From: JAFAGO01 sp031987605
GTDB taxonomy: Bacteria; Bacteroidota; Bacteroidia; Flavobacteriales; Weeksellaceae
Assembly (NCBI GenBank): GCA_031987605.1
Contig: DALZZF010000002.1
Location: 1 to 64,000, forward strand
DNA length: 64,000 nucleotides
Direction of reading: 5' to 3'
The notes under the pieces were generated by a model that worked only from the letters and a program-made list of their open reading frames with translations, was not told where the DNA came from and did no database searches. A program made the position numbers and the translations under genes. This document shows, piece after piece, positions 26,806-35,354 of the stretch (position 1 is its first letter; every line of letters begins with the position of its first letter).

Positions 26806-28659
26806 TTGAAAACATTTCTTCTCTTTTTTCAGCTTTTTCTGTGTTTGGGATTTTGCCTTCATGCACAGGAAGTTTCGTGGTCTGCTTTTCAAAATGAGGA
26901 AGAAATTTTACTCAATAAAAGCAGCCGTTTTTATCTGGTGCTTACCAATGGAGTAAATAAAAAACCGACGTTCAGGGAAATAAAAAAAGAAGAATTTTCT
27001 GCGGTTCCGCACACGGCAAAAGCGGTCTGGATGGTTTTTGATGTACAAGGAAATTTTCGCGATTCTCTTTTTGTATATACCAAACATCGGATTCCGAAAA
27101 TGGATCTTTTCAAAAAAGAAGGTGCACATTACCAAAAAATCGGGCATACAGGTTTTGCCAATCAGTTACGATCGGCGGATATTCCCGATGAATACAACGC
27201 ATTTATGCTTCCGATGGAATCTTCGGGAAGGTATTTTCTCAAACTATCTCCGGAACGCTATTCCCTCGGAATTCCCAAAATCTACATTTCTCCGCATCTG
27301 TACGAAGATAAGGAGAGCAAGATCGTGAGTAAAGTTTCTTTGATAACTGCGGGATTTCAGCTGGCAATTTTTGTGTGTGCACTGGTTTTTATGGGATTGA
27401 ATTACCGGCGAAAAATTTCACAATTGCTGGTATTTTTTCTGCTCCTGAATGTTACCGATATATTTTATTTTATTTCGCGGTATTATATCCTTAATTTGGA
27501 ACTTCCCATGTTTTCCTTTACCAACAGTCAGGTTTGGAATATTTTGGGAGATTTGAATATTTTGCTTTACTATATTTTTTACCGTAAATTTTTTAATATT
27601 AAGCGGAAATCGTTCACTTGGTTTTTTATACAATTTGGTATTTTTTTCTGGATCGTTCAGATTTTTATTGAATTATCAAATTTTCATGATCCGTTTTGGA
27701 TTAATTTCGCAGTGTTTTATCTCAACTGTGCCTCCATTGTAGATTTTGTGATTCTGGTTGTGATTGCTGGTTATATTCTGAAAAACAGAATGAACAGGGC
27801 TTATTACAGAATCGGATTTGTCGGGCTGGTTTTCATGTTGTTCAGTGCTGCGGAGATTGCCTATCCTCATCTTTTCGGTTATACCGATTGGGTTGGGCTC
27901 AGCAATTTTTCTTTCGCATTGTTGCAGTTTTGTGTGTTAATCAATATTTTGAGTTTTGTATCCGCGATTATTCACAACACCGTCCTTGTCGAAAACGAAA
28001 AAAATGCGATGAAGCAACGACTTTTGTATCAGGAGATTGAAAAACAAAAATCCCTTCAGCAGGAACGGGAAAAGATTTCCCGAGATATGCATGATGAATT
28101 GGGAGCCGGAATTTCGGCCATCAAACTCCAGTCGGAAATTTTGCGAAAACAAATGGAGGGAAAAACCCTTCACACAGAAGAAATAGATCACCTCATTTCC
28201 ATTTCGGAAGAAATGAATACATCGATGCGTGAAATGCTGTGGACTCTTAACTCCAAAAGTGATTCGGTGGCGAATTTAGCAGGATATATGGCTCATTTTT
28301 GTGAAGTGTTTTTTTCTAAAACGGATATTTCGCTGCAAGTTCAGAACAGGATTTCCAACAACGAAACCAATGTGAATTATGAATTTCGCCGGAATATTTT
28401 GCTGGTATTGAAAGAAGCCTGCAACAATATCATCAAACATAGTGAAGCCCAAAGAGTTTTGGTTGATATGGAAGAAAAAAAATCATCCTTCATTTTAAAA
28501 ATACAGGACAACGGAAAAGGATTTCAGCAGCAGGATTATTTGGGTTATGGGTTAACCAATATGAAAACGCGTATGGAAATGATTGATGGCAACTTCACCA
28601 TCCAATCCGGCACAAATGGAACCACCATTCTGGTGAAAGTTGAAATTCCCCAATCCTGA
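26806..28659 (+). CDS. Membrane sensor histidine kinase, 7TMR-DISM-like
   Basis: 617 residues. TTG start, used because the signal peptide KTFLLFFQLFLCLGFCLHAQ begins immediately and no ATG is near. An extracytoplasmic domain (to about 175) is followed by about seven membrane segments (about 178-395), then a coiled-coil and a HisKA_3 dimerisation helix with phosphoacceptor H429 (RDMHDELGAGISAI). The ATPase domain has N-box residues in LKEACNNIIKHSEA and G-box DNGKGFQQQDYLGYGLTNM. Signals to the NarL-type regulator just upstream, with which it is probably translationally coupled. Confidence 0.92.
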   Translation: MKTFLLFFQLFLCLGFCLHAQEVSWSAFQNEEEILLNKSSRFYLVLTNGVNKKPTFREIKKEEFSAVPHTAKAVWMVFDVQGNFRDSLFVYTKHRIPKMDLFKKEGAHYQKIGHTGFANQLRSADIPDEYNAFMLPMESSGRYFLKLSPERYSLGIPKIYISPHLYEDKESKIVSKVSLITAGFQLAIFVCALVFMGLNYRRKISQLLVFFLLLNVTDIFYFISRYYILNLELPMFSFTNSQVWNILGDLNILLYYIFYRKFFNIKRKSFTWFFIQFGIFFWIVQIFIELSNFHDPFWINFAVFYLNCASIVDFVILVVIAGYILKNRMNRAYYRIGFVGLVFMLFSAAEIAYPHLFGYTDWVGLSNFSFALLQFCVLINILSFVSAIIHNTVLVENEKNAMKQRLLYQEIEKQKSLQQEREKISRDMHDELGAGISAIKLQSEILRKQMEGKTLHTEEIDHLISISEEMNTSMREMLWTLNSKSDSVANLAGYMAHFCEVFFSKTDISLQVQNRISNNETNVNYEFRRNILLVLKEACNNIIKHSEAQRVLVDMEEKKSSFILKIQDNGKGFQQQDYLGYGLTNMKTRMEMIDGNFTIQSGTNGTTILVKVEIPQS

Positions 28660-29022
28660 TATTCCTAAATATTACGAAAAATCGGTATTTCGTGAAAGGT
28701 TGAATGTTTTTAGTTTTGGATAAAACTAAGAACCATGAAAACTAATTTTTATTCTTCAATCTGGAAGTCATTCTGGATTCCGATTCTATTTTTTATCAAG
28801 GAGTTTTAGAATTTGTATACTCGAATTCGGTTATTATAATAAACGAAATAAGTACATGCGATTTCAGCTCCCCTCTCCTTTGGAAATCCACAGGATTCGC
28901 CGATTCCTTAAAAAAAATAGAAAGAAAGAGGCAAAGGGGTTGGGGGTGAGGAAATAAGACGGAAAATATATAAGTCGTTTATAATATTTACAAGTAAAAA
29001 TTTAAAAACCAAATAAAAAACC
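28660..29022. other. Spacer with a possible promoter and a degraded repeat
   Basis: TAGTTTTG at 28711-28718 fits a -7 box. It is followed by a 24-codon frame from an ATG at 28735 that reads like the start of a signal peptide (MKTNFYSSIWKSFWIPIL) and stops; this may be the remnant of an exported protein gene. At 28868-28952, CCCCTCTCCTTTGG and CAAAGGGGTTGGGGGTGAGG form an imperfect inverted pair, typical of a worn dispersed repeat. Confidence 0.35.
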
Positions 29023-29652
29023 ATGATGAAAACAGAACTTACATTACTTATTTTTTTGTACTCGGTGGTACTTTATGCACAGGATAACGACAATATTTCC
29101 TCTACCCGAAAAATAATTGAGAACGCCGAAACCACACGAATTAACAAAGACTGGTCGCAAATTGCCGAATTCCGTTCCGGAATTGGAGAAACTGTGCAGT
29201 TTTTTCCTGTACAAGTAGTCAACCTGAAAACAGGAGAAAAAGAAAATGCTCTACAAATGGATATGGCAGTAAAAATGAAAGGAAATTCTACTTTTTTTAA
29301 CGGAATGGCAGGAGCTCTTACGGGCAATAATGCCCACGCTATTCAAGCCATGATGAATGACGGAATCATTTCTTCTTGGATAGGATATAATGAAATTGAT
29401 GAATTCATCAGCTTTATAGAACAGCAAATAATTCCCAATATGGATGTAAAATATAAAGACAAATCATCGGAATTTATTTTCAATGCAGAAGAAATGACAC
29501 TAAAATTTTTAATTCGAGAAAAAACACGCAGGCTCACCATCTCCCTTAATAATGTTGATTTTATTGAATTTTGGACAGAATCTCGTGCGGATAACATCGG
29601 GGAACTGCTTCCCATTCTTAAAAGTGTAAAGAACAAAGAACTTAAATTTTAA
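29023..29652 (+). CDS. Secreted protein, unknown
   Basis: 209 residues. Signal peptide ELTLLIFLYSVVLYAQ. The mature part contains MDMAVKMKGNSTFFNGM and a pair of helices followed by SEFIFNAEEMTLKFLIREKTRRLTISL, suggesting an alternating beta/helix domain. No family recognised and no T9SS domain. First of three exported-protein genes downstream of the kinase. Confidence 0.72.
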   Translation: MMKTELTLLIFLYSVVLYAQDNDNISSTRKIIENAETTRINKDWSQIAEFRSGIGETVQFFPVQVVNLKTGEKENALQMDMAVKMKGNSTFFNGMAGALTGNNAHAIQAMMNDGIISSWIGYNEIDEFISFIEQQIIPNMDVKYKDKSSEFIFNAEEMTLKFLIREKTRRLTISLNNVDFIEFWTESRADNIGELLPILKSVKNKELKF

Positions 29653-29665
29653 AAAACACATTACC

Positions 29666-30382
29666 ATGAAAACAATATTTATGATCCTATTGGTGCTTTT
29701 AGGCATAAAGCCGTTTGCACAGGATATCACAGGAAATTATTTTCTCTATAATCCAATGCTGATTGAAGGCGATATGGAGTTCAGTTTTGATTTTGATGAA
29801 TCGGTACCTAATATTCCAGTAAATTTTCGCCCAGCTTCAGGGTGGTCGCTTCCTTATTTGGAAGTTACTGCCTGTGGATACAAGAAAATTGAAGTTCTAT
29901 ATCCCTTATGCGGTTGTGGGAATGAGTTTATGCTTGGCAATATTTTGCAACAGGTGGATACGCCTTGCGTAAGTCCCTATAATACATCGTTTCAGGATTC
30001 TTTATTCAATTCGCTCTTAACTCCCAATACTGAATTGGTTTATCAAACAGAAATTTTGCCCAATGGGGTAGAGAAGATATTCATTAAGGCAAATGGGTAT
30101 GGGACGTATTCATATTTTCAGATCACCAGCGAATTTCTTTCTGAACGTTCGAGCAGTATTAATGAAGAAGTAAAAATATTCTTTAACCCCGTAAAAAACA
30201 ATCTTATAGTAACCGAAGAACTCAAAAACATTATCATATCTGATTTTTCAGGAAGAATTGTACTTCAGAAAAATAATCCAACAAAAGAAATTGAATTAAG
30301 CCACCTTCCTAAAGGCAATTATATTTTAAGCGGACAAACAAAAACTGGAAAGAATTTCTCGCAGAAATTTATTAAAGAATAA
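29666..30382 (+). CDS. Secreted protein with T9SS type A sorting domain
   Basis: 238 residues. Signal peptide KTIFMILLVLLGIKPFAQ; an unknown cysteine-containing domain (CGYKKIEVLYPLCGCGNEF near 70-90); then from about residue 165 a sorting domain, INEEVKIFFNPVKNNLIV...LSHLPKGNYILSG...FSQKFIKE. Exported by the type IX system. Follows the previous gene by 13 nt. Confidence 0.82.
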   Translation: MKTIFMILLVLLGIKPFAQDITGNYFLYNPMLIEGDMEFSFDFDESVPNIPVNFRPASGWSLPYLEVTACGYKKIEVLYPLCGCGNEFMLGNILQQVDTPCVSPYNTSFQDSLFNSLLTPNTELVYQTEILPNGVEKIFIKANGYGTYSYFQITSEFLSERSSSINEEVKIFFNPVKNNLIVTEELKNIIISDFSGRIVLQKNNPTKEIELSHLPKGNYILSGQTKTGKNFSQKFIKE

Positions 30383-30476
30383 TTTGGTTCAATGTATTAA
30401 TAGTTTAACTCATTGATATTCAAAAATAAATTAAAATCTAAATGAACTATATATTAAAAAACTAAAACTAAAAACG

Positions 30477-31208
30477 ATGAAGAAAGTACTACTTTTACTC
30501 TCAGCCACAACATTCAGCATGTTGTTTTCTCAGGAACAGAAAATGAACATTGTAAAAACAAATCTTACCGCGTACGCATTCCGAAATGTGAATCTTAGCT
30601 ATGAGCGAAGTATCACAAAAAGGATTTCTGTGAATGTAGGATTCGGAACAATGGGCGAAGGAAGTGTTCCTTTTTTAAAACAATTTATTGGTGATGAAGA
30701 CAAAGAATTTACCGATATCAAAGTCGGAATGACCACCTTTACCATCGAACCGCGATTTTATTTGGGAGAAGGCTTTGGGAAAGGATTTTATTTAGCACCC
30801 TATTATCGCCATTCCAAGTTTAAAGCCAACAATTTTGTGTACACTTATGAATATGAACACGAAGACGGAACCTTTATTGATATTCCATTGGATGTTTCCG
30901 GGACTGCGACTGCAAACAGTTTCGGATTAATGTTTGGGGTACAGTTCTTACTCGGTAAAAAACAGAATTGGGTTCTGGACTGGTGGATTTTAGGGGGTCA
31001 TTATGGAAATGGCAAAGGAGATTTCAATGGTAAAAGTCTGCGCACATTAACCGCAGACGAACAGGAGGCAATAAAATTTGATCTTGAAGATCTGGAAATC
31101 CCTATTATCGAATATAAAGTAACCACTAGTGGAAACGGTGCAAATATAAAATTAAATGGACCTTGGGCAGGATTGCGCTCGGGTTTATCTTTTGGGTATC
31201 GTTTTTAG
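30477..31208 (+). CDS. Outer-membrane beta-barrel protein, DUF3575-like
   Basis: 243 residues. Signal peptide to about 19, then NIVKTNLTAYAFRNVNLSYERSI, the conserved first strands of DUF3575-like porins, and alternating amphipathic strands to a terminal aromatic strand (GLRSGLSFGYRF) ending in F, as expected for BAM substrates. Role unknown. Confidence 0.8.
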   Translation: MKKVLLLLSATTFSMLFSQEQKMNIVKTNLTAYAFRNVNLSYERSITKRISVNVGFGTMGEGSVPFLKQFIGDEDKEFTDIKVGMTTFTIEPRFYLGEGFGKGFYLAPYYRHSKFKANNFVYTYEYEHEDGTFIDIPLDVSGTATANSFGLMFGVQFLLGKKQNWVLDWWILGGHYGNGKGDFNGKSLRTLTADEQEAIKFDLEDLEIPIIEYKVTTSGNGANIKLNGPWAGLRSGLSFGYRF

Positions 31209-31234
31209 AAATTTTTTCTTCAAATATCAATGTG

Positions 31235-31266
31235 AAAACGGACAGTTATGCTGCCCGTTTTTTTAT
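31235..31266 (+). terminator. Rho-independent terminator
   Basis: AAAACGGACAG/CTGCCCGTTTT stem with one mismatch, loop TTATG, then T-run. Ends the secreted-protein unit and runs into the last codons of the converging ABC gene. Confidence 0.75.
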
Positions 31267-33017
31267 TCATTGTTTTCGTTTTCCACTTCATGCCGTAGCT
31301 GTGCCTTATACAACGTGGCATAATAACCGTTTTTATCCAGAAGTTTCAGGTGTTTTCCTTCTTCCACAATTTTTCCTTTGTCCATTACAATAATTTTATC
31401 CGCCTTTTCGATGGTGGAAAGCCGATGCGCAATAATAATGGACGTTCGGTTTCGGGTAATTTTTTCCGTGGCTTTCTGAATGAGTTTTTCACTTTCCTGA
31501 TCGATGGATGAAGTGGCTTCATCTAAAATTAATATTTTAGGATCCGAAAGATAAGCGCGCAGAAAGGAGAGAAGTTGGCGTTGTCCCAAAGAAATAGAAC
31601 TTCCTCGTTCACTCACCATAAAATCATAATTTCCCGGAAGTTTGCGGATAAAATCATCCACGCCGATTTCCTGTGCCGCTCTTTTTACTTTTTCTAAACT
31701 GATGCTTTCGTCACCAAACGCAAGATTTTCATAAATAGTCCCGTGAAACAGAAAAACATCCTGCAAAACAACACCAATATGCTGGCGCAGATTGTACAGT
31801 TCATAATCTTTAACATCAATATTGTCAATCAGGATTTTCCCGGAATTAATGTCGTACAAACGCGTAATCAGGCTGATAATCGTTGATTTCCCGGCTCCTG
31901 TTGCACCCACAATTGCTACCGTTTCTCCGGGATTTACAAGAAATGAAACCCCTTTCAGAACTTCCTGTTTTTCATCATAAGAGAAATGAACGTTTTGAAA
32001 TTCAATTTTTCCGTTGAATTCATTTTTGATTATTTTTCCGTTGTTGGGCATGGCAAAATCTTCATCCATTACGCCAAGAACGCGCTCTGCTCCCACAATT
32101 CCACGCTGAATATTATTGAATCGATCCGCAATTTGTCTTAATGGCCGAATTAGCATCGAAATATACTGGATAAACGCAATCACTTCACCGGCAGTAATGG
32201 TAATGTATCCGCCATAAAAAAGAATAAAACCAATAAAAAGTGAGGAAATAAGCTCCACAACCGGAAAGAATAAAGAAAAAATGAATACCGTTTTTAAAAG
32301 TGCCGCTTTTAGTTTGATATTGATTTCATCAAATTTTTTGAATTCCGCTTCCTGTCGGTCGAAAACCTGAATAATCGGCATTCCCGCCAAACGTTCCTGA
32401 ACAAAGGAATTCTGAATAGCAGTCCAGCTTCTTTCATCCCCGAATGCTTTCTTTAATCGCTTCTGAAAAAACCGCGTAATCAGCACCATTAAAGGAAGAA
32501 TCGCGAGGGAAATATAACTCAGATGCACATTCACCTGAAACATCATAAACAGTACAAAAATAATTCTCAGCACATCCCCGAAAACCATCAGAAATCCGTC
32601 GGTATAAACCGTGGCAATGGTTTCTACATCGCCTACAGCACGCGTGACTAGTTGCCCGATCGGTGTTTTATCAAAAAAAGAAGTCCGGAAATAAATCAGT
32701 TTGTTGTACAGGCGTTCGCGGATGTCGCGAATCACATTCTGCGAAATAAAATTTGAAAAATAAACCAGAAAAAAATTAAGAATACTTTCTGCAAAAATTA
32801 AAGCCACAAAAATGTAAATGTGCTTCATCATCAGGGATTTGTCCCGAAGTTTGATGATGTCGTGATCCACAATTTCCATAGAAAGATAAGGGCGATATGT
32901 GGAAATAATCGAAAGCAAAATGGAAATCAGCAGGGTTGCAATAAACCAACCGCGAAATTTCATTCCGATTTTGAAAAGTCTTTTAACAATCGTCCAGGTA
33001 TCTTGTTTTTTACTCAT
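31263..33017 (-). CDS. ABC exporter, fused permease and ATPase
   Basis: 584 residues, inner-membrane half-transporter that would work as a dimer. Six membrane helices in the first 330 residues. The ATPase domain has Walker A VGATGAGKST (around 375), Q-loop LQDVFLFHGTI, the signature SISLGQRQLLSF (the usual LSGGQ reads ISLGQ), Walker B ILILDEATSSID and the H-loop IIAHRLST. MsbA/MdlB-like; substrate (lipid, drug or peptide) not assignable. Upstream of it lie heptamer repeats and truA. Confidence 0.92.
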   Translation of the reverse strand: MSKKQDTWTIVKRLFKIGMKFRGWFIATLLISILLSIISTYRPYLSMEIVDHDIIKLRDKSLMMKHIYIFVALIFAESILNFFLVYFSNFISQNVIRDIRERLYNKLIYFRTSFFDKTPIGQLVTRAVGDVETIATVYTDGFLMVFGDVLRIIFVLFMMFQVNVHLSYISLAILPLMVLITRFFQKRLKKAFGDERSWTAIQNSFVQERLAGMPIIQVFDRQEAEFKKFDEINIKLKAALLKTVFIFSLFFPVVELISSLFIGFILFYGGYITITAGEVIAFIQYISMLIRPLRQIADRFNNIQRGIVGAERVLGVMDEDFAMPNNGKIIKNEFNGKIEFQNVHFSYDEKQEVLKGVSFLVNPGETVAIVGATGAGKSTIISLITRLYDINSGKILIDNIDVKDYELYNLRQHIGVVLQDVFLFHGTIYENLAFGDESISLEKVKRAAQEIGVDDFIRKLPGNYDFMVSERGSSISLGQRQLLSFLRAYLSDPKILILDEATSSIDQESEKLIQKATEKITRNRTSIIIAHRLSTIEKADKIIVMDKGKIVEEGKHLKLLDKNGYYATLYKAQLRHEVENENNE

Positions 33018-33025
33018 TTTTATTA

Positions 33026-33060
33026 GGTTAGAAGTTGGAAGTCAGAAGCTGGAAGTTTAA
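33026..33060. repeat. Heptamer-period repeat, left arm (AGTTGGA type)
   Basis: GGTTAGA AGTTGGA AGTCAGA AGCTGGA AGTTTAA, five heptamers. Roughly the inverse of the ACTTCCA-type array at 33183-33231. Confidence 0.7.
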
Positions 33061-33153
33061 AAAATTCCGCTTCAAATTCCTTTTTCCGAATTATAAATTT
33101 TAAATTCAATATATTATTTAACACCCCGTTTCCCGAACTCCCTTCGGAATCCA

Positions 33154-33170
33154 CCCCTCTGAAAGAGGGG
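33154..33170. repeat. 17-nt hairpin, 7-3-7
   Basis: CCCCTCT-GAA-AGAGGGG, perfect arms, in the 120-bp segment between the two inverted heptamer arrays. Same geometry as the hairpins at 25.6 kb. Confidence 0.6.
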
Positions 33171-33182
33171 AATATTTTAGTC

Positions 33183-33231
33183 ATCTTCCGACTTCCGACT
33201 TCCAACTTCCAACTTCCATCTTCCATCTTCC
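33183..33231. repeat. Heptamer-period repeat, right arm (ACTTCC type)
   Basis: ATCTTCC GACTTCC GACTTCC AACTTCC AACTTCC ATCTTCC ATCTTCC: seven units in perfect 7-bp register, ending six bases from the truA stop. The sequence beyond shifts to an 8-bp period (ATCTCTAA). Confidence 0.85.
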
Positions 33232-33236
33232 AATCT

Positions 33237-33995
33237 CTAAATCTCTAAATCTCCAAATAATCTTTCAAACGGATACCCCACATCCACCAGAAAAAGACCT
33301 TTTGCAGGAGCCGAGCTTCCTGCCGAACTTCGGTTTTGGTTTTCAATGATGGTACGCAAATCTTCAACTTCAATTTTTCCATTACCAATTTCTACCATGG
33401 TTCCTACAATGGCACGCACCATATTTCTCAGGAATCGGTTAGCAGAAATGGTAAATTTTAATTCACTGTTTATTTCTTCCCATTCTGCACGGTAAATGGT
33501 GCAGAGGTTGGTTTTATTATCTCCGCCTAATTTTGCAAAACTTCCGAAATCTTCATATTCAAAGAGGATTTTGCAGGCATCATTCATTTTGTTTACATTA
33601 AGATTTGGCTTTTTCATTTGCCAAGAAAAATCTTGTGTAAAAGGATTTTTCTCCATCGAAATATAATATTCGTAGGTTCTGTATGTCGCATCAAATCTTG
33701 CATGCAAATGATCTGCAACCGGAAAAATTCTTTTTACGGCAATATCCGAAGGCAGAAAACTGTTCAGTTTATAGGTAAGATTTTCATCCGGATGTTGTTC
33801 AGTATCAAAATGGGCAAACATTTTTTTGGCATGAACGCCGGTATCTGTTCTTCCTGCTCCGGTGGTTTTTATTTCTTCGCGGAGAATGGTCGACAACGCT
33901 TTTTCCAGTTCCTGCTGAACGGAATTTTCCCTTGGCTGAATCTGATAACCGAAATAATTTTTTCCGTTGTAAGAAAATTCGATGAAGTATCTCAA
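33237..33995 (-). CDS. truA: tRNA pseudouridine(38-40) synthase
   Basis: 252 residues. Converts U38-U40 of the tRNA anticodon stem to pseudouridine. The catalytic aspartate is in GAGRTDTGVHAKK (about 52-64); RTYEYYI and NRFLRNMVRAIVGTM are further family motifs. The start is a TTG at LRYFIEFSYNGKNYFGYQ, where TruA proteins normally begin. The only upstream alternative, also TTG, lies in the -7 promoter box. Divergent from the phosphodiesterase gene. The stop codon lies in a simple repeat. Confidence 0.93.
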   Translation of the reverse strand: MRYFIEFSYNGKNYFGYQIQPRENSVQQELEKALSTILREEIKTTGAGRTDTGVHAKKMFAHFDTEQHPDENLTYKLNSFLPSDIAVKRIFPVADHLHARFDATYRTYEYYISMEKNPFTQDFSWQMKKPNLNVNKMNDACKILFEYEDFGSFAKLGGDNKTNLCTIYRAEWEEINSELKFTISANRFLRNMVRAIVGTMVEIGNGKIEVEDLRTIIENQNRSSAGSSAPAKGLFLVDVGYPFERLFGDLEI

Positions 33996-34000
33996 TTTGC

Positions 34001-34022
34001 TAAATTTGCAGATACAAAAATA
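34001..34022. promoter_or_regulatory. Divergent promoter boxes, truA and phosphodiesterase
   Basis: TAAATTTG on the plus strand (34001-34008) and TATTTTTG on the minus strand (34022-34015) each fit TAnnTTTG and lie about 20 nt before the two TTG start codons. The -33 boxes are poor, and each would lie inside the other gene. Confidence 0.55.
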
Positions 34023-34028
34023 CAACTT

Positions 34029-34523
34029 TTGACCAAGATACTTTTACTTTCCGACACACACTCATATCTGGACGACCGAATTCTTGAATATGCAAAGCAG
34101 GCAGACGAAATCTGGCATGCCGGAGATTTTGGCGATATGAAGGTGATTGAAGCGCTGGAAAAAATAAAACCTTTAAAAGGCGTGTACGGAAATATCGACG
34201 ATGCAAAAATCCGTTCCGAGTTTCCGGAAGTGAATCGTTTCTTTTGTGAAGAGGTAGAAGTGTTGATGGTGCATATCGGCGGTTATCCCGGAAAATATAC
34301 ACCGGTTGCACGAAAAGAAATTATGGAAAAATCACCCGATATTTTTATCTCAGGACATTCGCACATTCTAAAGGTGATGTATGATAAAACGAATAAACTG
34401 CTCCATTTGAATCCAGGTGCATGCGGAAAAGTAGGCTGGCATAAAATGAGAACCATGCTTCGTTTCGTGATTGATGGGAAAGAGATTAAGGATTTGGAGG
34501 TGATTGAGTTGGGAGTGAAGTGA
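34029..34523 (+). CDS. Metallophosphoesterase, YfcE/MJ0936 family
   Basis: 164 residues. Calcineurin-like motifs: ILLLSDTHSYLDD (metal-binding D and H), IWHAGDFGDM, GVYGNIDD, VHIGGYPGKY and SGHSHILKV. Likely phosphodiesterase. TTG start: TKILLLSDTH begins here and no ATG occurs before the first motif. Lies divergently to truA with 33 nt between the two start codons. Confidence 0.88.
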   Translation: MTKILLLSDTHSYLDDRILEYAKQADEIWHAGDFGDMKVIEALEKIKPLKGVYGNIDDAKIRSEFPEVNRFFCEEVEVLMVHIGGYPGKYTPVARKEIMEKSPDIFISGHSHILKVMYDKTNKLLHLNPGACGKVGWHKMRTMLRFVIDGKEIKDLEVIELGVK

Positions 34524-34532
34524 GTTTGAAAA

Positions 34533-34630
34533 GAGTCAAGTAAAATGTAAAAAGAGCCAAGTAAAAAGTAAAAAGAATCAAGTAAAAAGTAAAAGGAGGC
34601 AAATAGAAGGTAAAAAGAATCAAGTGGAAA
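34533..34630. repeat. Tandem 21-bp repeat built of heptamers
   Basis: Four and a half copies of a 21-bp unit (GAGTCAA GTAAAAT GTAAAAA and variants GAGCCAA, GAATCAA, GAGGCAA). Each unit is three heptamers, so this is a higher-order form of the 7-bp-period repeats. Confidence 0.85.
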
Positions 34631-34635
34631 TCCGT

Positions 34636-34735
34636 GCGTCATTGTGAGGAGTGAAGAGTGAGCAACAAAGCAATCTGGAGAATATGGAAATTGCATTGAA
34701 CATATTGCTTCATCGTTTCTTCTCGCAATGACATC
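34636..34735. repeat. Imperfect long palindrome of the GCGTCATTG type
   Basis: Left arm GCGTCATTGTGAGGAG...AAGCAAT, right arm ATTGCTTC...TCTCGCAATGAC. The arms pair over most of 35 bases around a 25-bp centre. The words GTCATTGCGAGG and GAAGCAATCT are familiar from dispersed palindromic elements in many bacteria, so this is probably one copy of such an element. Confidence 0.65.
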
Positions 34736-34755
34736 AAATTTGAAATAAAAAAGAA

Positions 34756-35250
34756 ATGAAAATAAACGATAAAGTTTCAGCAATTGACGAGAATTTGGAA
34801 GGAACAATTACTTCCGTTCACGGAAATATCGTGGTTTTCAAAGATGAATTTGGATTTACCCATCAATATCCGAAAGATAAGCTCGTGCTGCGTGATACAG
34901 ATCTGTATGAAAATATGAAAGTGGAAAAAGAGGAAACTTCTCAAAAACCAATTTCCAAAAAAAATAAAAATGAGCCTTTTGTTCTGGATCTTCATTTTGA
35001 ACGGCTGGTGAAAAATCCGTCTGATTATGATGCTTTTGAACGTCTGTTTCTTCAGAAAGAAAAACTGATTAAAACACTGGAATTTTGCAGGGCAAATAAA
35101 ATTAAAAAACTTGAAATTATCCACGGAATCGGCGATGGCGTTCTGCAAAAAATGGTGGTAGATGTGCTCCACAGCCAGATCAATCTGGAATTTGAAGATC
35201 ATGAATTTTTCTATCACAGTTCGGGATCGGTATTGGTGAATTTCCGGTAG
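34756..35250 (+). CDS. Smr-domain protein
   Basis: 164 residues. The N-terminal 50 residues look like a small beta-barrel (DKVSAIDENLEGTITSVHGNIVVFKDEFGF), then a lysine-rich linker, then an Smr domain with LDLHFERLV and KLEIIHGIGDGVLQKMV (the LDLH and HGxG motifs). Smr domains bind or cut nucleic acids, often at stalled ribosomes or in MutS2. Cytosolic; own transcription unit. Confidence 0.82.
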   Translation: MKINDKVSAIDENLEGTITSVHGNIVVFKDEFGFTHQYPKDKLVLRDTDLYENMKVEKEETSQKPISKKNKNEPFVLDLHFERLVKNPSDYDAFERLFLQKEKLIKTLEFCRANKIKKLEIIHGIGDGVLQKMVVDVLHSQINLEFEDHEFFYHSSGSVLVNFR

Positions 35251-35354
35251 GAACTCAAAGCTTGTAAAAGAAATTACAGTTTTAAAACGTAAATTTCCAT
35301 ATCTTTAAATTCTAAAAAAAATCTAAAATATCTTTTACCACATAAACAAAACAT

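Noticed and set aside
28735..28809. 24-codon frame with a signal-peptide-like start
   Set aside because: Too short to call; treated as a possible gene remnant within the spacer.
33023..33226. Minus-strand frame of 67 codons between truA and the ABC exporter
   Set aside because: It is made of heptamer repeat sequence (KLEVGSRK and similar) at both ends; no coding signs in between.
33183..33231. Coding microsatellite or phase-variable tract of truA
   Set aside because: A 7-bp array can shift frames, but this one starts after the truA stop, so it does not alter the protein.
34533..34630. CRISPR array
   Set aside because: The repeats are contiguous 21-bp units without unique spacers, and no cas genes are near.
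34283..34807. Minus-strand open frame of about 174 codons over the 21-bp repeats
   Set aside because: Its sequence is the translation of the tandem repeat (DSFYFLL units) and of the dispersed palindrome (RRNDEAI type). It overlaps the plus-strand phosphodiesterase and Smr genes.
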